NCBI RefSeq assembly: GCF_029889745.1
Contig: NZ_CP123639.1
Location: forward strand, 212,501-276,500
Direction: 5' to 3'
Origin: Ligilactobacillus faecis
Lineage (GTDB): Bacteria > Bacillota > Bacilli > Lactobacillales > Lactobacillaceae
Length of the DNA: 64,000 nucleotides
Every line of letters begins with the position of its first letter. Within the stretch, counting starts at the first letter, position 1. Shown here piece by piece: positions 38,795-48,038 of the stretch. Made by a program: the position numbers and the translations under genes. The notes under the pieces were generated by a model. It did no database searches, was not told the DNA's origin, and worked only from the letters and a program-made list of their open reading frames with translations.

Positions 38795-39937
38795 TTATTT
38801 TAGATCACTAGGACGAGCAGTGCGTTTGCCAAAATAATACTCGATCGCTGCGATGATCCGTTGACTAGCTTTTCCATCTCCATAAGGATTTTTAGCTGTC
38901 GCCATCGCTTGGTAAAGCTCTTTATCTTCGAGTAAAGCTAACATCTCTTTTTTTACGATAGCTTGTTTAGTACCAACTAATTTCAAAGTCCCAGCTTGAA
39001 GCCCTTCTGGTCGTTCTGTCGTATCTCTTAAAACTAAGACTGGCTTGCCTAAAGATGGTGCTTCTTCTTGAACACCACCTGAATCACTCATAATAAAATA
39101 GCTTCGGGCTGCTAAATTATGAAAATCAACGACATCGAGCGGATCGATCAAATGAACTCGTTTGATCCCATCTAAAACTTCATGTGCGATTTTTTGGACA
39201 GTCGGGCTCAAATGAACTGGATAAACGATCTCAACGTCAGAATGCGTCAAAACAACATCACGTAAAGCTAAAAAAACTTCGCGCATTGGTGCGCCTTGAT
39301 TTTCTCGGCGATGCATCGTCACTAAAATAAGCTTTTGCTCAGGCGCGATCTGCTCCAAGATCGCATGTTGATAATCGTCAGTTACCGTCTGTTTTAAAGC
39401 ATCGATCGCTGTATTTCCTGTCACATAGATCTTCTCTTGTGGATGGTTTTCTGCCAAAAGATTTTTTTTACTTTGCTCTGTTGGTGCAAAGTAAAGATCG
39501 GTCAAGACATCGGTCATCTGACGATTCATCTCTTCTGGATAAGGGGAATACTTATTCCAAGTTCGCAAACCAGCTTCAACGTGACCGATCGCGATCTGAT
39601 TATAAAAAGCAGCTAAACTAGCAGCAAACGTTGTAGTCGTATCGCCATGGACCAAGATGATATCTGGTCTTTCTTTTTTGATGACTTGATCTAATTTATC
39701 CAAAACATTTGCGGTGATCTCAGTGATCGACTGATCCTTTTTCATGATATCTAGATCATAGTCAGGTGTGATCTTAAAGATCGCTAAAGCTTGATCTAAC
39801 ATCTCACGGTGTTGGGCCGTTACAGTCACGATCGTTTCAAATTCAGCCTGTCTTTTTTGTAGTTCTAAAATAAGTGGTGCCATCTTGATCGCTTCTGGTC
39901 GCGTTCCAAAAACAGTCATTACTTTGATTTTTTGCAT
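38795..39937 (-). CDS. wecB: UDP-N-acetylglucosamine 2-epimerase
   Basis: A 380-aa GT-B-fold enzyme interconverting UDP-GlcNAc and UDP-ManNAc, a precursor for wall teichoic acid linkage units and polysaccharides. Motifs include TVFGTRPEAIKMAPL at the start, VHGDTTTTFAASLAAFY near 95, HVEAGLRT near 120, and SDSGGVQEEAPSLGKPVLVLR near 290. I start at ATG 39935-39937 (MQKIKVMTVFG). The open frame upstream to 40057 is an artefact crossing a structured leader. The SD is AGAAAGGA, separated from ATG by a small hairpin. It converges on yfhO across the insertion sequence. The symbol mnaA is also used. Confidence 0.95.
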   Translation of the reverse strand: MQKIKVMTVFGTRPEAIKMAPLILELQKRQAEFETIVTVTAQHREMLDQALAIFKITPDYDLDIMKKDQSITEITANVLDKLDQVIKKERPDIILVHGDTTTTFAASLAAFYNQIAIGHVEAGLRTWNKYSPYPEEMNRQMTDVLTDLYFAPTEQSKKNLLAENHPQEKIYVTGNTAIDALKQTVTDDYQHAILEQIAPEQKLILVTMHRRENQGAPMREVFLALRDVVLTHSDVEIVYPVHLSPTVQKIAHEVLDGIKRVHLIDPLDVVDFHNLAARSYFIMSDSGGVQEEAPSLGKPVLVLRDTTERPEGLQAGTLKLVGTKQAIVKKEMLALLEDKELYQAMATAKNPYGDGKASQRIIAAIEYYFGKRTARPSDLK

Positions 39938-39979
39938 GAGAATCTCAATATCGCCTACAGACGATACTTTTTCCTTTCT
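39938..39979 (-). promoter_or_regulatory. structure-spaced ribosome-binding site of wecB
   Basis: On the minus strand: SD AGAAAGGA (39972-39979), arm TATCG (39962-39966), 8-nt loop, arm CGATA (39949-39953), then 11 nt to ATG. The linear distance is 34 nt. Confidence 0.6.
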
Positions 39980-40085
39980 AAAGATCAATTTAGGTCTATT
40001 ATAACAAACTTCCGATCTTATGCTATGATAGTACAAGAAAAGTTTACCTCGATCCAACTTCGAGCTAGTGGTAAAGCAAACCTTT

Positions 40086-40140
40086 AGAAGGGGGGGCTAT
40101 GTGTCTGGATCACATTTAGCTCACACATAGCATCAAAAAT
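40086..40140 (+). promoter_or_regulatory. structure-spaced ribosome-binding site of the aminopeptidase gene
   Basis: SD AGAAGGGGG (40086-40094) directly abuts arm GCTATGTGT (40096-40104). The complementary arm ACACATAGC (40123-40131) is followed by 9 nt and ATG at 40141. The 9-bp perfect stem is the strongest of the set. The linear distance is 46 nt. Confidence 0.7.
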
Positions 40141-41379
40141 ATGACTCTACCAAATTTCGAAGAAAAATTAGCCCGCTATGCGCATTTGATCGTTAAAATG
40201 GGTGTCAATATCCAACCTGGACAAACTGCCATTTTATACATCTCAGTGACCCAACAGAAATTAGCCCATCTGATCGTTGCTGAAGCTTACGCTGCTGGTG
40301 CTAGCGAAGTGCTCGTCAAATGGAACGATGAGTATTTGACACGCCAATTTTTACAGCATGCACCTCTTAAACGTTTAGAAACAACACCGAAGTATCAAAT
40401 TGCCGAAGCTGATTATATCGTTGCTAAAAAAGCAGCCCGGATCTCCGTTATCTCTGAAGATCCAGATGCCTTAAATGGACTTTTACCTGAAAGGATCGCT
40501 ACTTACCAAAGTAGCCGTGGCAAGGCTTTACAACAAGTTCGCCAAGCTACGCAAAATAACGACTTGACTTGGACAGTCGTTGCTGCAGCCGACGAAGCAT
40601 GGGCCAAAAAAGTCTTTCCTGAGCTTGCTCCTCAAAAAGCAGTTGACCGTCTCTGGGAAGAGATCTTTAAAACATGTCGGATCGACACAAAAGATCCTCT
40701 GAGCGCTTGGCAAGAACATGAGCAAGCCCTCCAAAAAAGAGCAGCTTGGCTCAATCAAGAGCAATTTGTCGCTTTACACTACACTTCGCCTAAAACAGAT
40801 CTTATAGTTGGCCTTCCTAAAGATCATCATTGGGAAGCTGCTGGAAGTGTTAGCCAAGAAAAAATCAAATTTTTAGCTAACATGCCTACTGAAGAAGTTT
40901 TTACCGCAGCTGATAGCCGCCATATCGATGGTTATGTCACTTCGACTAAACCATTGAGTTATGCAGGCCATATTTTGGAAGATATTCGCTTTACTTTTAA
41001 AGATGGCCAAGTCGTTGATGTCCAAGCAAAAGACCATGTCGAGATCTTAGAGCACCTTTTAGAAACTGATGCCGGCGCGCGTTCTTTGGGCGAAGTTGCG
41101 CTTGTCCCCGATCCTTCACCGATCTCACGCTCAAAGATCATATTTTACAATACACTCTTTGACGAAAATGCAAGCAATCACTTTGCTTTAGGCTCAGCCT
41201 ATCCATTTAGTATCCAAGGTGGAACAGATATGACACCAGACGAACTACGCAAACATGGGCTAAACATCAGCCAGACGCACGTTGACTTTATGGTCGGCTC
41301 AAACACAATGAACATCGATGGGATCAAAGCTGACGGCACTAAGATCCCTGTCTTTCGGCAAGGTGATTGGGCAAATTGA
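40141..41379 (+). CDS. pepS: M29-family aminopeptidase (PepS/AmpS type)
   Basis: A 412-aa cytosolic metallopeptidase that removes N-terminal residues from peptides. Family M29 ligand regions are visible: Glu in NMPTEEVFTAAD (near 255), Glu in GARSLGEVALV (near 320), His in NASNHFALG (near 350) and His-x-Asp in SQTHVDFMVG (near 380). The length is typical. The ATG at 40141 begins the conserved N-terminus (LPNFEEKLARYAHLIVKMGVN). It has no close SD and depends on the structured leader. A bidirectional terminator follows. Confidence 0.92.
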   Translation: MTLPNFEEKLARYAHLIVKMGVNIQPGQTAILYISVTQQKLAHLIVAEAYAAGASEVLVKWNDEYLTRQFLQHAPLKRLETTPKYQIAEADYIVAKKAARISVISEDPDALNGLLPERIATYQSSRGKALQQVRQATQNNDLTWTVVAAADEAWAKKVFPELAPQKAVDRLWEEIFKTCRIDTKDPLSAWQEHEQALQKRAAWLNQEQFVALHYTSPKTDLIVGLPKDHHWEAAGSVSQEKIKFLANMPTEEVFTAADSRHIDGYVTSTKPLSYAGHILEDIRFTFKDGQVVDVQAKDHVEILEHLLETDAGARSLGEVALVPDPSPISRSKIIFYNTLFDENASNHFALGSAYPFSIQGGTDMTPDELRKHGLNISQTHVDFMVGSNTMNIDGIKADGTKIPVFRQGDWAN

Positions 41380-41384
41380 TCTAT

Positions 41385-41421
41385 AAAAAAGGAGCTCGCG
41401 CTAGTGAGCTCCTTTTTTTAT
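41385..41421. terminator. bidirectional terminator, aminopeptidase and cytochrome-b5-like genes
   Basis: AAAAAAGGAGCTC and GAGCTCCTTTTTTT form a perfect stem between convergent genes. Confidence 0.92.
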
Positions 41422-41424
41422 AGA

Positions 41425-41658
41425 TCAGTCGATCAATTTTCCTACTTTAGTTAACTTTGCTAAAACACTTTTCTCGTGGGGAGCATGCTTGATCGCTTCA
41501 CTTAGATCTTGCCCGGCATGATTACCATGGTGGGTCCCGTCTTTCCAAGCTGAGATATTGGTGACATCATAAACGATCCCATCAACTGCTACATAAGCTG
41601 GCCGACCATCACGACCATCAAACTTAGCTAAACTTTTTCGATCAAATTCTTTTTCCAT
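41425..41658 (-). CDS. cytochrome b5-like haem/steroid-binding domain protein
   Basis: A 77-aa cytosolic protein made of one cytochrome-b5-like domain: RKSLAKFDGRDGRPAYVAVDGIVYDVTN, then WKDGTHHGNHAGQDL. The classical HPGG loop is replaced by THHGNHAG, as in other short Firmicute members, and a second histidine pair is in KHAPHEKS. Haem binding is plausible but unproven for this type. The start ATG 41656-41658 is preceded by a hairpin-spaced SD. A haem-efflux operon lies 6 kb away. Confidence 0.85.
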   Translation of the reverse strand: MEKEFDRKSLAKFDGRDGRPAYVAVDGIVYDVTNISAWKDGTHHGNHAGQDLSEAIKHAPHEKSVLAKLTKVGKLID

Positions 41659-41735
41659 CGCTCTTTTTGCTATATAAAATGTGAATCAAGCTACTTTGAA
41701 AACTCTGTGAGGAAGAAATATAGCGTTCCTTTCTT
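41659..41735 (-). promoter_or_regulatory. structure-spaced ribosome-binding site of the cytochrome-b5-like gene
   Basis: On the minus strand: SD AAGAAAGGA (41727-41735), arm GCTATAT (41718-41724), 42-nt loop, arm ATATAGC (41669-41675), then 10 nt to ATG. The stem is 7 bp and perfect. The linear distance is 68 nt. Confidence 0.7.
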
Positions 41736-41929
41736 AGTTTTAAACATATTCTAAGCTCAGTTGCTCAAACGCTCAACTTTTGAGCTAGCACTCCTACTTT
41801 AGACGCTTTGCTTCACATTTTATCTTTCTCACAAGTGCTAGAGTATGAGTCAGTACGGTCAACTAATATAATGTTGATCCCCTCTTTACCCTACCACAGT
41901 TTAAAACAACCACCAAACCTTTTGATCTT

Positions 41930-42112
41930 TCACCCTAAAAGTACGACCCGCACTAAGAGATAGCTCCCTACAAACAAGCAAAAGATCCCAATGATCATTA
42001 AGATGAGCTTCATTATAAAAGAACTGCGCTCACGCATATTATAAGCACTGATGATCATCAATAATCCAAATAAACAAAGTAACAAAATGATCAAAATCGT
42101 TGAGAGCCGCAT
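41930..42112 (-). CDS. small two-span membrane protein
   Basis: A 60-aa hydrophobic protein with two membrane segments (about 5-22 and 35-57) separated by a short charged loop (NMRERSSF). I do not recognise a family. I place the start at ATG 42110-42112 because the upstream in-frame stretch to 42238 runs through a nested RNA hairpin and an SD. That places the SD AGGAAAGGA in a structure-spaced leader like those of other genes here. No SD lies close to the ATG or further upstream. Confidence 0.6.
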   Translation of the reverse strand: MRLSTILIILLLCLFGLLMIISAYNMRERSSFIMKLILMIIGIFCLFVGSYLLVRVVLLG

Positions 42113-42201
42113 CTTGATCCCGGCTACATAAAATATGGGATTATGTAGAACAAAATGTCTAAGCCCCACATAATCAGAAAGAAATATAGCTTTTCCTTTC
42201 C
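42113..42201 (-). promoter_or_regulatory. structure-spaced ribosome-binding site of the small membrane protein gene
   Basis: On the minus strand: SD AGGAAAGGA (42193-42201), outer arms GCTATAT (42183-42189) and ATGTAGC (42123-42129), inner arms GATTATGT (42168-42175) and ACATAATC (42139-42146), then 10 nt to ATG. The outer stem holds one G-U pair. The linear distance is 80 nt, the longest of the set. Confidence 0.7.
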
Positions 42202-42300
42202 TAGTTTTATTTACTACCGTCAACGCTAAGGTTCCCATATTCTAATAAGCGGGAAATGTGACATTGACTAGCTCTGTTAGTTTAGGGTGTGACCACCCCG

Positions 42301-42570
42301 TCATATTTTCTGATTTAATAAAGCTAAAAGATCAGCTACTGCATTTTTATCTCGATCCGTGATCGCACCACACTTAGCATAACATTGCAGCTTTTTAGAA
42401 GTACATGTACCATTTGTATTTTCTTGACATCTAGATCTTCTATCACGTTATAACTTGACTCTCGGCTATTTTTCTTAATAACCCTTTATTCACAACACGT
42501 TTTCTAGCTGATTTTCTTTGGTAATCCTTGATACGTTTATAGAGTCGCTTCAAATTTAGCTTCATAACCT
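42301..42570 (-). pseudogene. decayed TnpB (IS605 OrfB) C-terminal remnant
   Basis: The minus strand holds broken frames with TnpB character: LKRLYKRIKDYQRKSARKR, then a frame change and VIEDLDVKKIQ, then CYAKCGAITDRDKNAVADLL before TGA at 42301-42303. The last part resembles the end of the TnpB zinc finger and its final Asp region. Several frameshifts are needed to join the parts. No ends or tnpA are visible. It is unrelated in detail to the intact copy at 27865. Confidence 0.6.
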
Positions 42571-42628
42571 TAATGAATTAGCAGCACTGATCTTTTAGGA
42601 TCATTCATGACATAAGTCCCACTCCATA

Positions 42629-42690
42629 TTTTTTCTTTCTCATAGGTGTTATGCCATCAAAAAAGATATTATTCTATATTTCCATTGACC
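42629..42690. repeat. dispersed repeat, copy 2
   Basis: It shares an ATAGGTGTtATgcCATCAAAAA core (case marks divergence) plus flanking AT-rich sequence with 1873-1936, in the same orientation. It lies beside the TnpB remnant, in a 500-bp stretch without intact genes. Confidence 0.4.
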
Positions 42691-42778
42691 GTTGCTTCCT
42701 TCAGATCCACTAAAAAGTTTATCCATCAATGATTATAATACTTTAATTCACTTTTTTTCATTAAAATTCCTTTAATTA

Positions 42779-42815
42779 CACAAAAAAAGAGAGCTACTTT
42801 CGCATCTCTCTTTTG
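42779..42815 (-). terminator. terminator of the apf-like gene
   Basis: AAAAGAGAG and CTCTCTTTT pair around a short loop, with a T run on the minus strand. Confidence 0.8.
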
Positions 42816-42834
42816 ACCGTTAACTGATTTAATT

Positions 42835-43596
42835 TTAGTACCAGCCCTTTTGTAACCAATGTTGCTTAGCATTTGACCATGAGCCATAGCGTGATGTTAC
42901 GTAGTTGTTAGCAACACGTTCTTGGTTTTCAGCTGAGTAATCACCATTTAAATATGAAGCAGATAATTGATATTTACCAATGTATTGCCCGTTAGAAACT
43001 GTGTAAGAACCACCAGATTCTTTGTTAGCGATCCATGCACGTGCTTCATCTTCATCATTGCTCAAAGATGTTGTAGCTGAAGCATTTTGGGTAGCTGCTT
43101 GGGCTTGAACTGCTTGTTGCGCTTGAGCTTGCGCCACTTGTTGGGCTGCTTGAGCTTGGATCGCTGCTTGTTGCGCTGCTTGCGCTTGGGCTGCTGCTTG
43201 TTGGGCGGCTACTTGCGCTTGAGCTTGGGCTGCTTGTTGCGCTGCTGCTTGGGCTTGAGCTGCTGCTTGTTGTGCTGCTTGCGCTTGCGCTGCTTGTTGT
43301 GCTGCTACTTCTTGCGCAGATGGTTGTGCAACTGCTGTGGCTGTCGTTGCTACTGGTTGCGTTTGAGCTTCACCATTTTCGCCGACTTCGATCGTTTGCC
43401 CTGGGAAGATCAAGTTGATATTTTCTAAGTTGTTTAATTTTTGAAGAGCATCAACTGTTGTGTTGTGGCGAGCTGCAATGTGTGAAAGAGTATCACCTGC
43501 TGAAACTGTAACTGAATCAGCATTAGCTGCTGCTGCTGTTGCTGCTGAGAAACCTAAGACCGTCGCGGCTGACAATAAAACTTTATTTAACTTCAT
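42835..43596 (-). CDS. apf: secreted LysM protein, aggregation-promoting-factor (Apf) type
   Basis: A 253-aa exported cell-wall protein. A signal peptide (1 to about 27, ending ANA-DS) precedes a LysM (VTVSAGDTLSHIAARHNTTVDALQKLNNL, about 28-72). A long Ala/Gln repeat region (about 95-170) follows, then the C-terminal domain (about 185-253) with AWIANKESGGSY, NGQYIGKYQLS and the WLQKGWY end seen in Apf proteins. These are abundant, wall-bound and linked to cell shape and aggregation. The SD AGGAG lies 12 nt from ATG. It is monocistronic with a long upstream region. Confidence 0.9.
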   Translation of the reverse strand: MKLNKVLLSAATVLGFSAATAAAANADSVTVSAGDTLSHIAARHNTTVDALQKLNNLENINLIFPGQTIEVGENGEAQTQPVATTATAVAQPSAQEVAAQQAAQAQAAQQAAAQAQAAAQQAAQAQAQVAAQQAAAQAQAAQQAAIQAQAAQQVAQAQAQQAVQAQAATQNASATTSLSNDEDEARAWIANKESGGSYTVSNGQYIGKYQLSASYLNGDYSAENQERVANNYVTSRYGSWSNAKQHWLQKGWY

Positions 43597-44057
43597 AAAT
43601 AATATTCACTCCTGTAAATTTCTGTTCATTTTTCTTATCTAATTTAATTTCTTAATCTATTTTCAAGTAATACTTGCTTTAGCCCCTTGCGAGCTAACAA
43701 TGAATAGTATACGGATGTAATGTGACATTGAAGTACCATTTATTTTACTCAAAATAGATTTTTTGTAATTTTTGTAACATAACGTAATATTTAGTAATAT
43801 AACTCGGCTCAAGCATATTCTTTAGCAAACACTAAACGCGTTATATCGGAAAGCAGCACTCTTTCCTCTTTTATGACAAAAAAACAGTTTTTTTTCGCTT
43901 CTGCGCTGAAATTTTTCGCAAGAATTTCAAAAAAAAATTTTTTTCTAGAATAAAATAGCAAAAAAAGGTCATTTTCCGCATTTTTTACTCGTTTTTGTTA
44001 CATTCATGAAATAGTGTAACACCCAAAAGAACAAGCGTTCGCTTAAGCTTTAAAAAT
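43597..44057. other. long AT-rich region upstream of apf
   Basis: About 460 bp without a credible gene. It contains several TGTAA or TGTTAC motifs (around 43765-43800 and 44000-44020) that recall WalR-type sites, but the spacing does not fit the consensus. Long A and T runs near 43875-43950 suggest bent DNA. It is likely the apf promoter region and possibly a long 5' leader. Confidence 0.45.
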
Positions 44058-44098
44058 AAAAATAACGTAATGGTCATTTGACCACTACGTTATTCTCA
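44058..44098 (-). terminator. terminator of the DedA/VTT gene
   Basis: AATAACGTAGTGGTCA and TGACCATTACGTTATT pair with one mismatch, followed on the minus strand by TTTATTTTT. Confidence 0.85.
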
Positions 44099-44797
44099 CT
44101 TTTTTTCATGTCGATGTTTGCGGTAAAATTCGATCCCCGCTGCCCCTAAGACAACCACACATAAAATACTTACCCCTAAACGTACGACATTTCCATTAAA
44201 GATCGCTTCGCCTCCATAAGCATAAAGAAACGATGTTGGTATGACTCCAATGATGATACATAGTAGTTGCTTTTTAGAACTTATCTTCGATTTAGCACCA
44301 AAATAGTTAACTAAAGATGAGGGAATGATCGGGATCATATAGCCTAAGATCAAAGCCAGCATCTTATTTTTAAAATGCGCAAGTCGCTCAAATAAACGAT
44401 TTGGTCGCTTATGTTTATGGTCTGGTTCACGCTCATCGCTAAATTTTCTAAAAAAGCCAGCAACTAGTGAATTGCCTAAAGTATTCCCCGTAATGTTGAG
44501 CAGTAATCCTAAAAATGGCCCAAAGCAAACACCATTAAAAATACAAATAACAGAACTCGAGAGGGCTGGTACCGCTGAAGTCAATGCTGTCAACAAGATC
44601 AAGAGAAGCGCATCTTTAGGACTTCTATCGCGGAAAGTTCGCATCAACAGTAACTTATCTTTATCTGGATCAAAAAATTGCATAAATTGTGCGGAATGCT
44701 CTAAAAAGAAAAGGTATAACAAAACGCTCACTAAAACGACACCAAGAATACTTGTTACATAGATCGCAGTTCTACGCCTTATTCGTAATTTTTTCAT
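44096..44797 (-). CDS. VTT/TVP38-TMEM64 (DedA-like) membrane protein
   Basis: A 233-aa protein with about five membrane segments. The VTT/SNARE-associated core is visible as VCFGPFLGLLLNITGNTLGNSL near residue 95, followed by a G-x-x-I-P-x-x-P-x-S-L-V-N-Y segment near 155. Relatives scramble or translocate lipids and affect membrane homeostasis. The start ATG has GGTGG 4 nt upstream, a rather short spacing. It is single, between its terminator and gdhA. Confidence 0.82.
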   Translation of the reverse strand: MKKLRIRRRTAIYVTSILGVVLVSVLLYLFFLEHSAQFMQFFDPDKDKLLLMRTFRDRSPKDALLLILLTALTSAVPALSSSVICIFNGVCFGPFLGLLLNITGNTLGNSLVAGFFRKFSDEREPDHKHKRPNRLFERLAHFKNKMLALILGYMIPIIPSSLVNYFGAKSKISSKKQLLCIIIGVIPTSFLYAYGGEAIFNGNVVRLGVSILCVVVLGAAGIEFYRKHRHEKK

Positions 44798-44867
44798 TTT
44801 TCCACCCCAATATCTTCGTTAATTTTAGTGTAACAATTAATTGGTCCTAGTGCTAGCTTGAGCTACA

Positions 44868-44904
44868 ATAAAAAAAGGGCCAAAAAGATCTTGACCCTTT
44901 TTCT
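44868..44904 (-). terminator. terminator of gdhA
   Basis: AAAAAGGGTC and GGCCCTTTTTTT pair around a loop, followed by T on the minus strand, 20 nt after the stop. Confidence 0.8.
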
Positions 44905-44924
44905 ACCTATATATAGGTAAGTTT

Positions 44925-46340
<1,416 letters not shown>

Positions 46341-46484
46341 CTATATTTTCACCATGATCCACATCCGCTTCTCATTGGTAGTTAGTTTAATATTCTAATT
46401 TTACATTAATATAGTATCTAGATTCAAGTTTTGTGTCCTAGCAAATTTTATTATTATTGTTTTAAGACTATATTTGAACCTAAG

Positions 46485-46513
46485 TTGTCAAACTTGTGTT
46501 ATTCATTTATTTT
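46485..46513 (+). promoter_or_regulatory. possible mscL promoter
   Basis: TTGTCA (46485-46490), 17-nt spacer and TATTTT (46508-46513). The -10 is weak. Confidence 0.4.
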
Positions 46514-46558
46514 AGCTAAAATAAATACTATAAAAAAACATATAAGGAGGTGAGAATC

Positions 46559-46930
46559 ATGTTAAAAGAATTTAAGGAATTTATTTCTCGCGGAAGCGTC
46601 CTCGATCTTGCAGTCGGTGTTATCATCGGTGGAGCATTTACCTCGATCGTAACTGCACTTGTTAAATATTTGATCAATCCATTTTTAGGACTTTTCCTTG
46701 GTAAGATCGATCTTTCTAATTTAAAATTCACGGTTGGTGAAGCAACTTTTAGGATCGGAAGCTTTTTGAATTCTGTGATCGAATTTTTGATCATTGCTTT
46801 TGTTGTCTTTTTGATCATCAAAGCAGTCAACTCTGTTTTACCTAAGAAAGAAAAAGAAGAAGAAGTCCCAGATGTTGAAGTCGAACTTTTGACTGAGATC
46901 CGTGACCTCTTAAAAGAAAAACGCTCGTAA
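46559..46930 (+). CDS. mscL: large-conductance mechanosensitive channel MscL
   Basis: A 123-aa channel subunit that opens under membrane tension to release solutes in osmotic downshock. The N-terminal helix and first span (FKEFISRGSVLDLAVGVIIGGAFTSIV), second span (about 75-98) and a charged C-terminal helix (KKEKEEEVPDVEVELLTEIRDLL) match the family. ATG 46559 is preceded by AAGGAGGTGAGAATC. A GTG three codons earlier lies inside the SD. Confidence 0.96.
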   Translation: MLKEFKEFISRGSVLDLAVGVIIGGAFTSIVTALVKYLINPFLGLFLGKIDLSNLKFTVGEATFRIGSFLNSVIEFLIIAFVVFLIIKAVNSVLPKKEKEEEVPDVEVELLTEIRDLLKEKRS

Positions 46931-46958
46931 ATTCGTTTATTGAGCTTGATCACCATGG

Positions 46959-46999
46959 TCTTCTATGTGCTTTTCTCAAGTACTAGAAGATTTTTTTTT
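46959..46999 (+). terminator. terminator of mscL
   Basis: TCTTCTA and TAGAAGA pair around a loop and are followed by nine T. Confidence 0.75.
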
Positions 47000-47092
47000 G
47001 AAAAAATCAAGTTCACTTTTTTACTTAGTTTACGGCAGACAGCACTCCTTGTTACACTATTAAGTAAGATAAACTTTACAGGGGGATAAAAA

Positions 47093-47932
47093 ATGAAAAA
47101 ACGACTCGTACAAACACCTTGGTTTTACTGGATCGTCTTCTTTGTAGCTTTAGAACTGATCGCGATCTCAGTCAATTATTTTTACGCACCGATCAATATT
47201 GCTGCTGGGGGAGCCACTGGGATCGCGATCTTAGTCGATGCTGCTTTTGGGATCGAACGTTCTTTGACAGTCTTGATCGTCAACCTACTCATGATCCTTT
47301 TAGCCTGGATCTTTTTAGACAAAAAAACCGTTAAAAATATTATCGTCGGTAGCTTTAGTTTACCACTTTTAATGTATCTTACACCGAGCCAAAAGATCAT
47401 AACTGACGATCTTTTGGCAGTCATCGTGGGGGGCGCTGTTTTTGCTTTAGGAGTCGCTGCCCTATATCGGATCAATGCTTCTAGTGGCGGGACCACAGTG
47501 CCACCGATGATCTTTAAAAAATACTTTCATTTGAACCCAGCCTTTTCGCTTTTAGCGATCGATATGCTCGTAACGTTTTTTAATATTTTTGTTTCTGGTC
47601 TAAACGCTTTTTTCATGGCTTCCTTTTCGTTAGTCATTACTTCGCTTGTTATGCGCTATACCGAAGCTGGACTTGACCACAAATATCAAGTCCAAGTAAT
47701 GAGTCAAACAAAATTACCTGAGATCAAACAAATGTTAGAGTCAGAAGATCACGCGATGACGATCTTTAATGTTCGTGGGGGCTACTCAGCTAATGAAAAA
47801 GAATTATTGATGGCAGTCATTGATAATCAAAGTTATGGTCCACTACTAGCAGCTGTTCACGATATCGATCCTGATGCTTTCATCATCGCTTCAAATGTCG
47901 TCAAAGTCCATGGCGGAACTTTTGGGATCTAA
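47093..47932 (+). CDS. YitT-family membrane protein (DUF161 + DUF2179)
   Basis: A 279-aa protein with five or six membrane segments in residues 10-195 (including the family's NIAAGGATGIAILVD and INASSGGTTVPPMIFKKYF) and a cytosolic DUF2179 domain from about 200 to the end. The function is unknown. The SD GGGGG lies about 8 nt from the ATG. It is monocistronic. Confidence 0.87.
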   Translation: MKKRLVQTPWFYWIVFFVALELIAISVNYFYAPINIAAGGATGIAILVDAAFGIERSLTVLIVNLLMILLAWIFLDKKTVKNIIVGSFSLPLLMYLTPSQKIITDDLLAVIVGGAVFALGVAALYRINASSGGTTVPPMIFKKYFHLNPAFSLLAIDMLVTFFNIFVSGLNAFFMASFSLVITSLVMRYTEAGLDHKYQVQVMSQTKLPEIKQMLESEDHAMTIFNVRGGYSANEKELLMAVIDNQSYGPLLAAVHDIDPDAFIIASNVVKVHGGTFGI

Positions 47933-47935
47933 CTT

Positions 47936-47965
47936 GCCAACTGCCTCTAATAGGCAGTTTTTATT
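47936..47965 (+). terminator. terminator of the YitT gene
   Basis: AACTGCCT and AGGCAGTT pair around TCTAAT or similar, followed by TTTTTATTT. Confidence 0.85.
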
Positions 47966-47975
47966 TCAGCCTATG

Positions 47976-48005
47976 TTGACACAGTGTCACTTTTGGTGTT
48001 ATGGT
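47976..48005 (+). promoter_or_regulatory. promoter and HrtR-type operator of the haem-efflux operon
   Basis: TTGACA (47976-47981), 18-nt spacer and TATGGT (48000-48005). A perfect 13-bp palindrome, TGACACAGTGTCA (47977-47989), overlaps the -35. From memory, the Lactococcus HrtR operator has this same core. A repressor bound there would occlude RNA polymerase. Confidence 0.8.
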
Positions 48006-48038
48006 TAAAACAACAACAGAAATGAAGGTGTTATCTCT

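Noticed and set aside
43087-43428. 113-codon Cys/Leu-rich frame opposite apf
   Set aside because: It is a shadow of the Ala/Gln repeat on the other strand.
43760-43800. WalR binding sites upstream of apf
   Set aside because: TGTAAT and TGTAAC are spaced 9 nt start to start rather than 11, so the consensus is not met.
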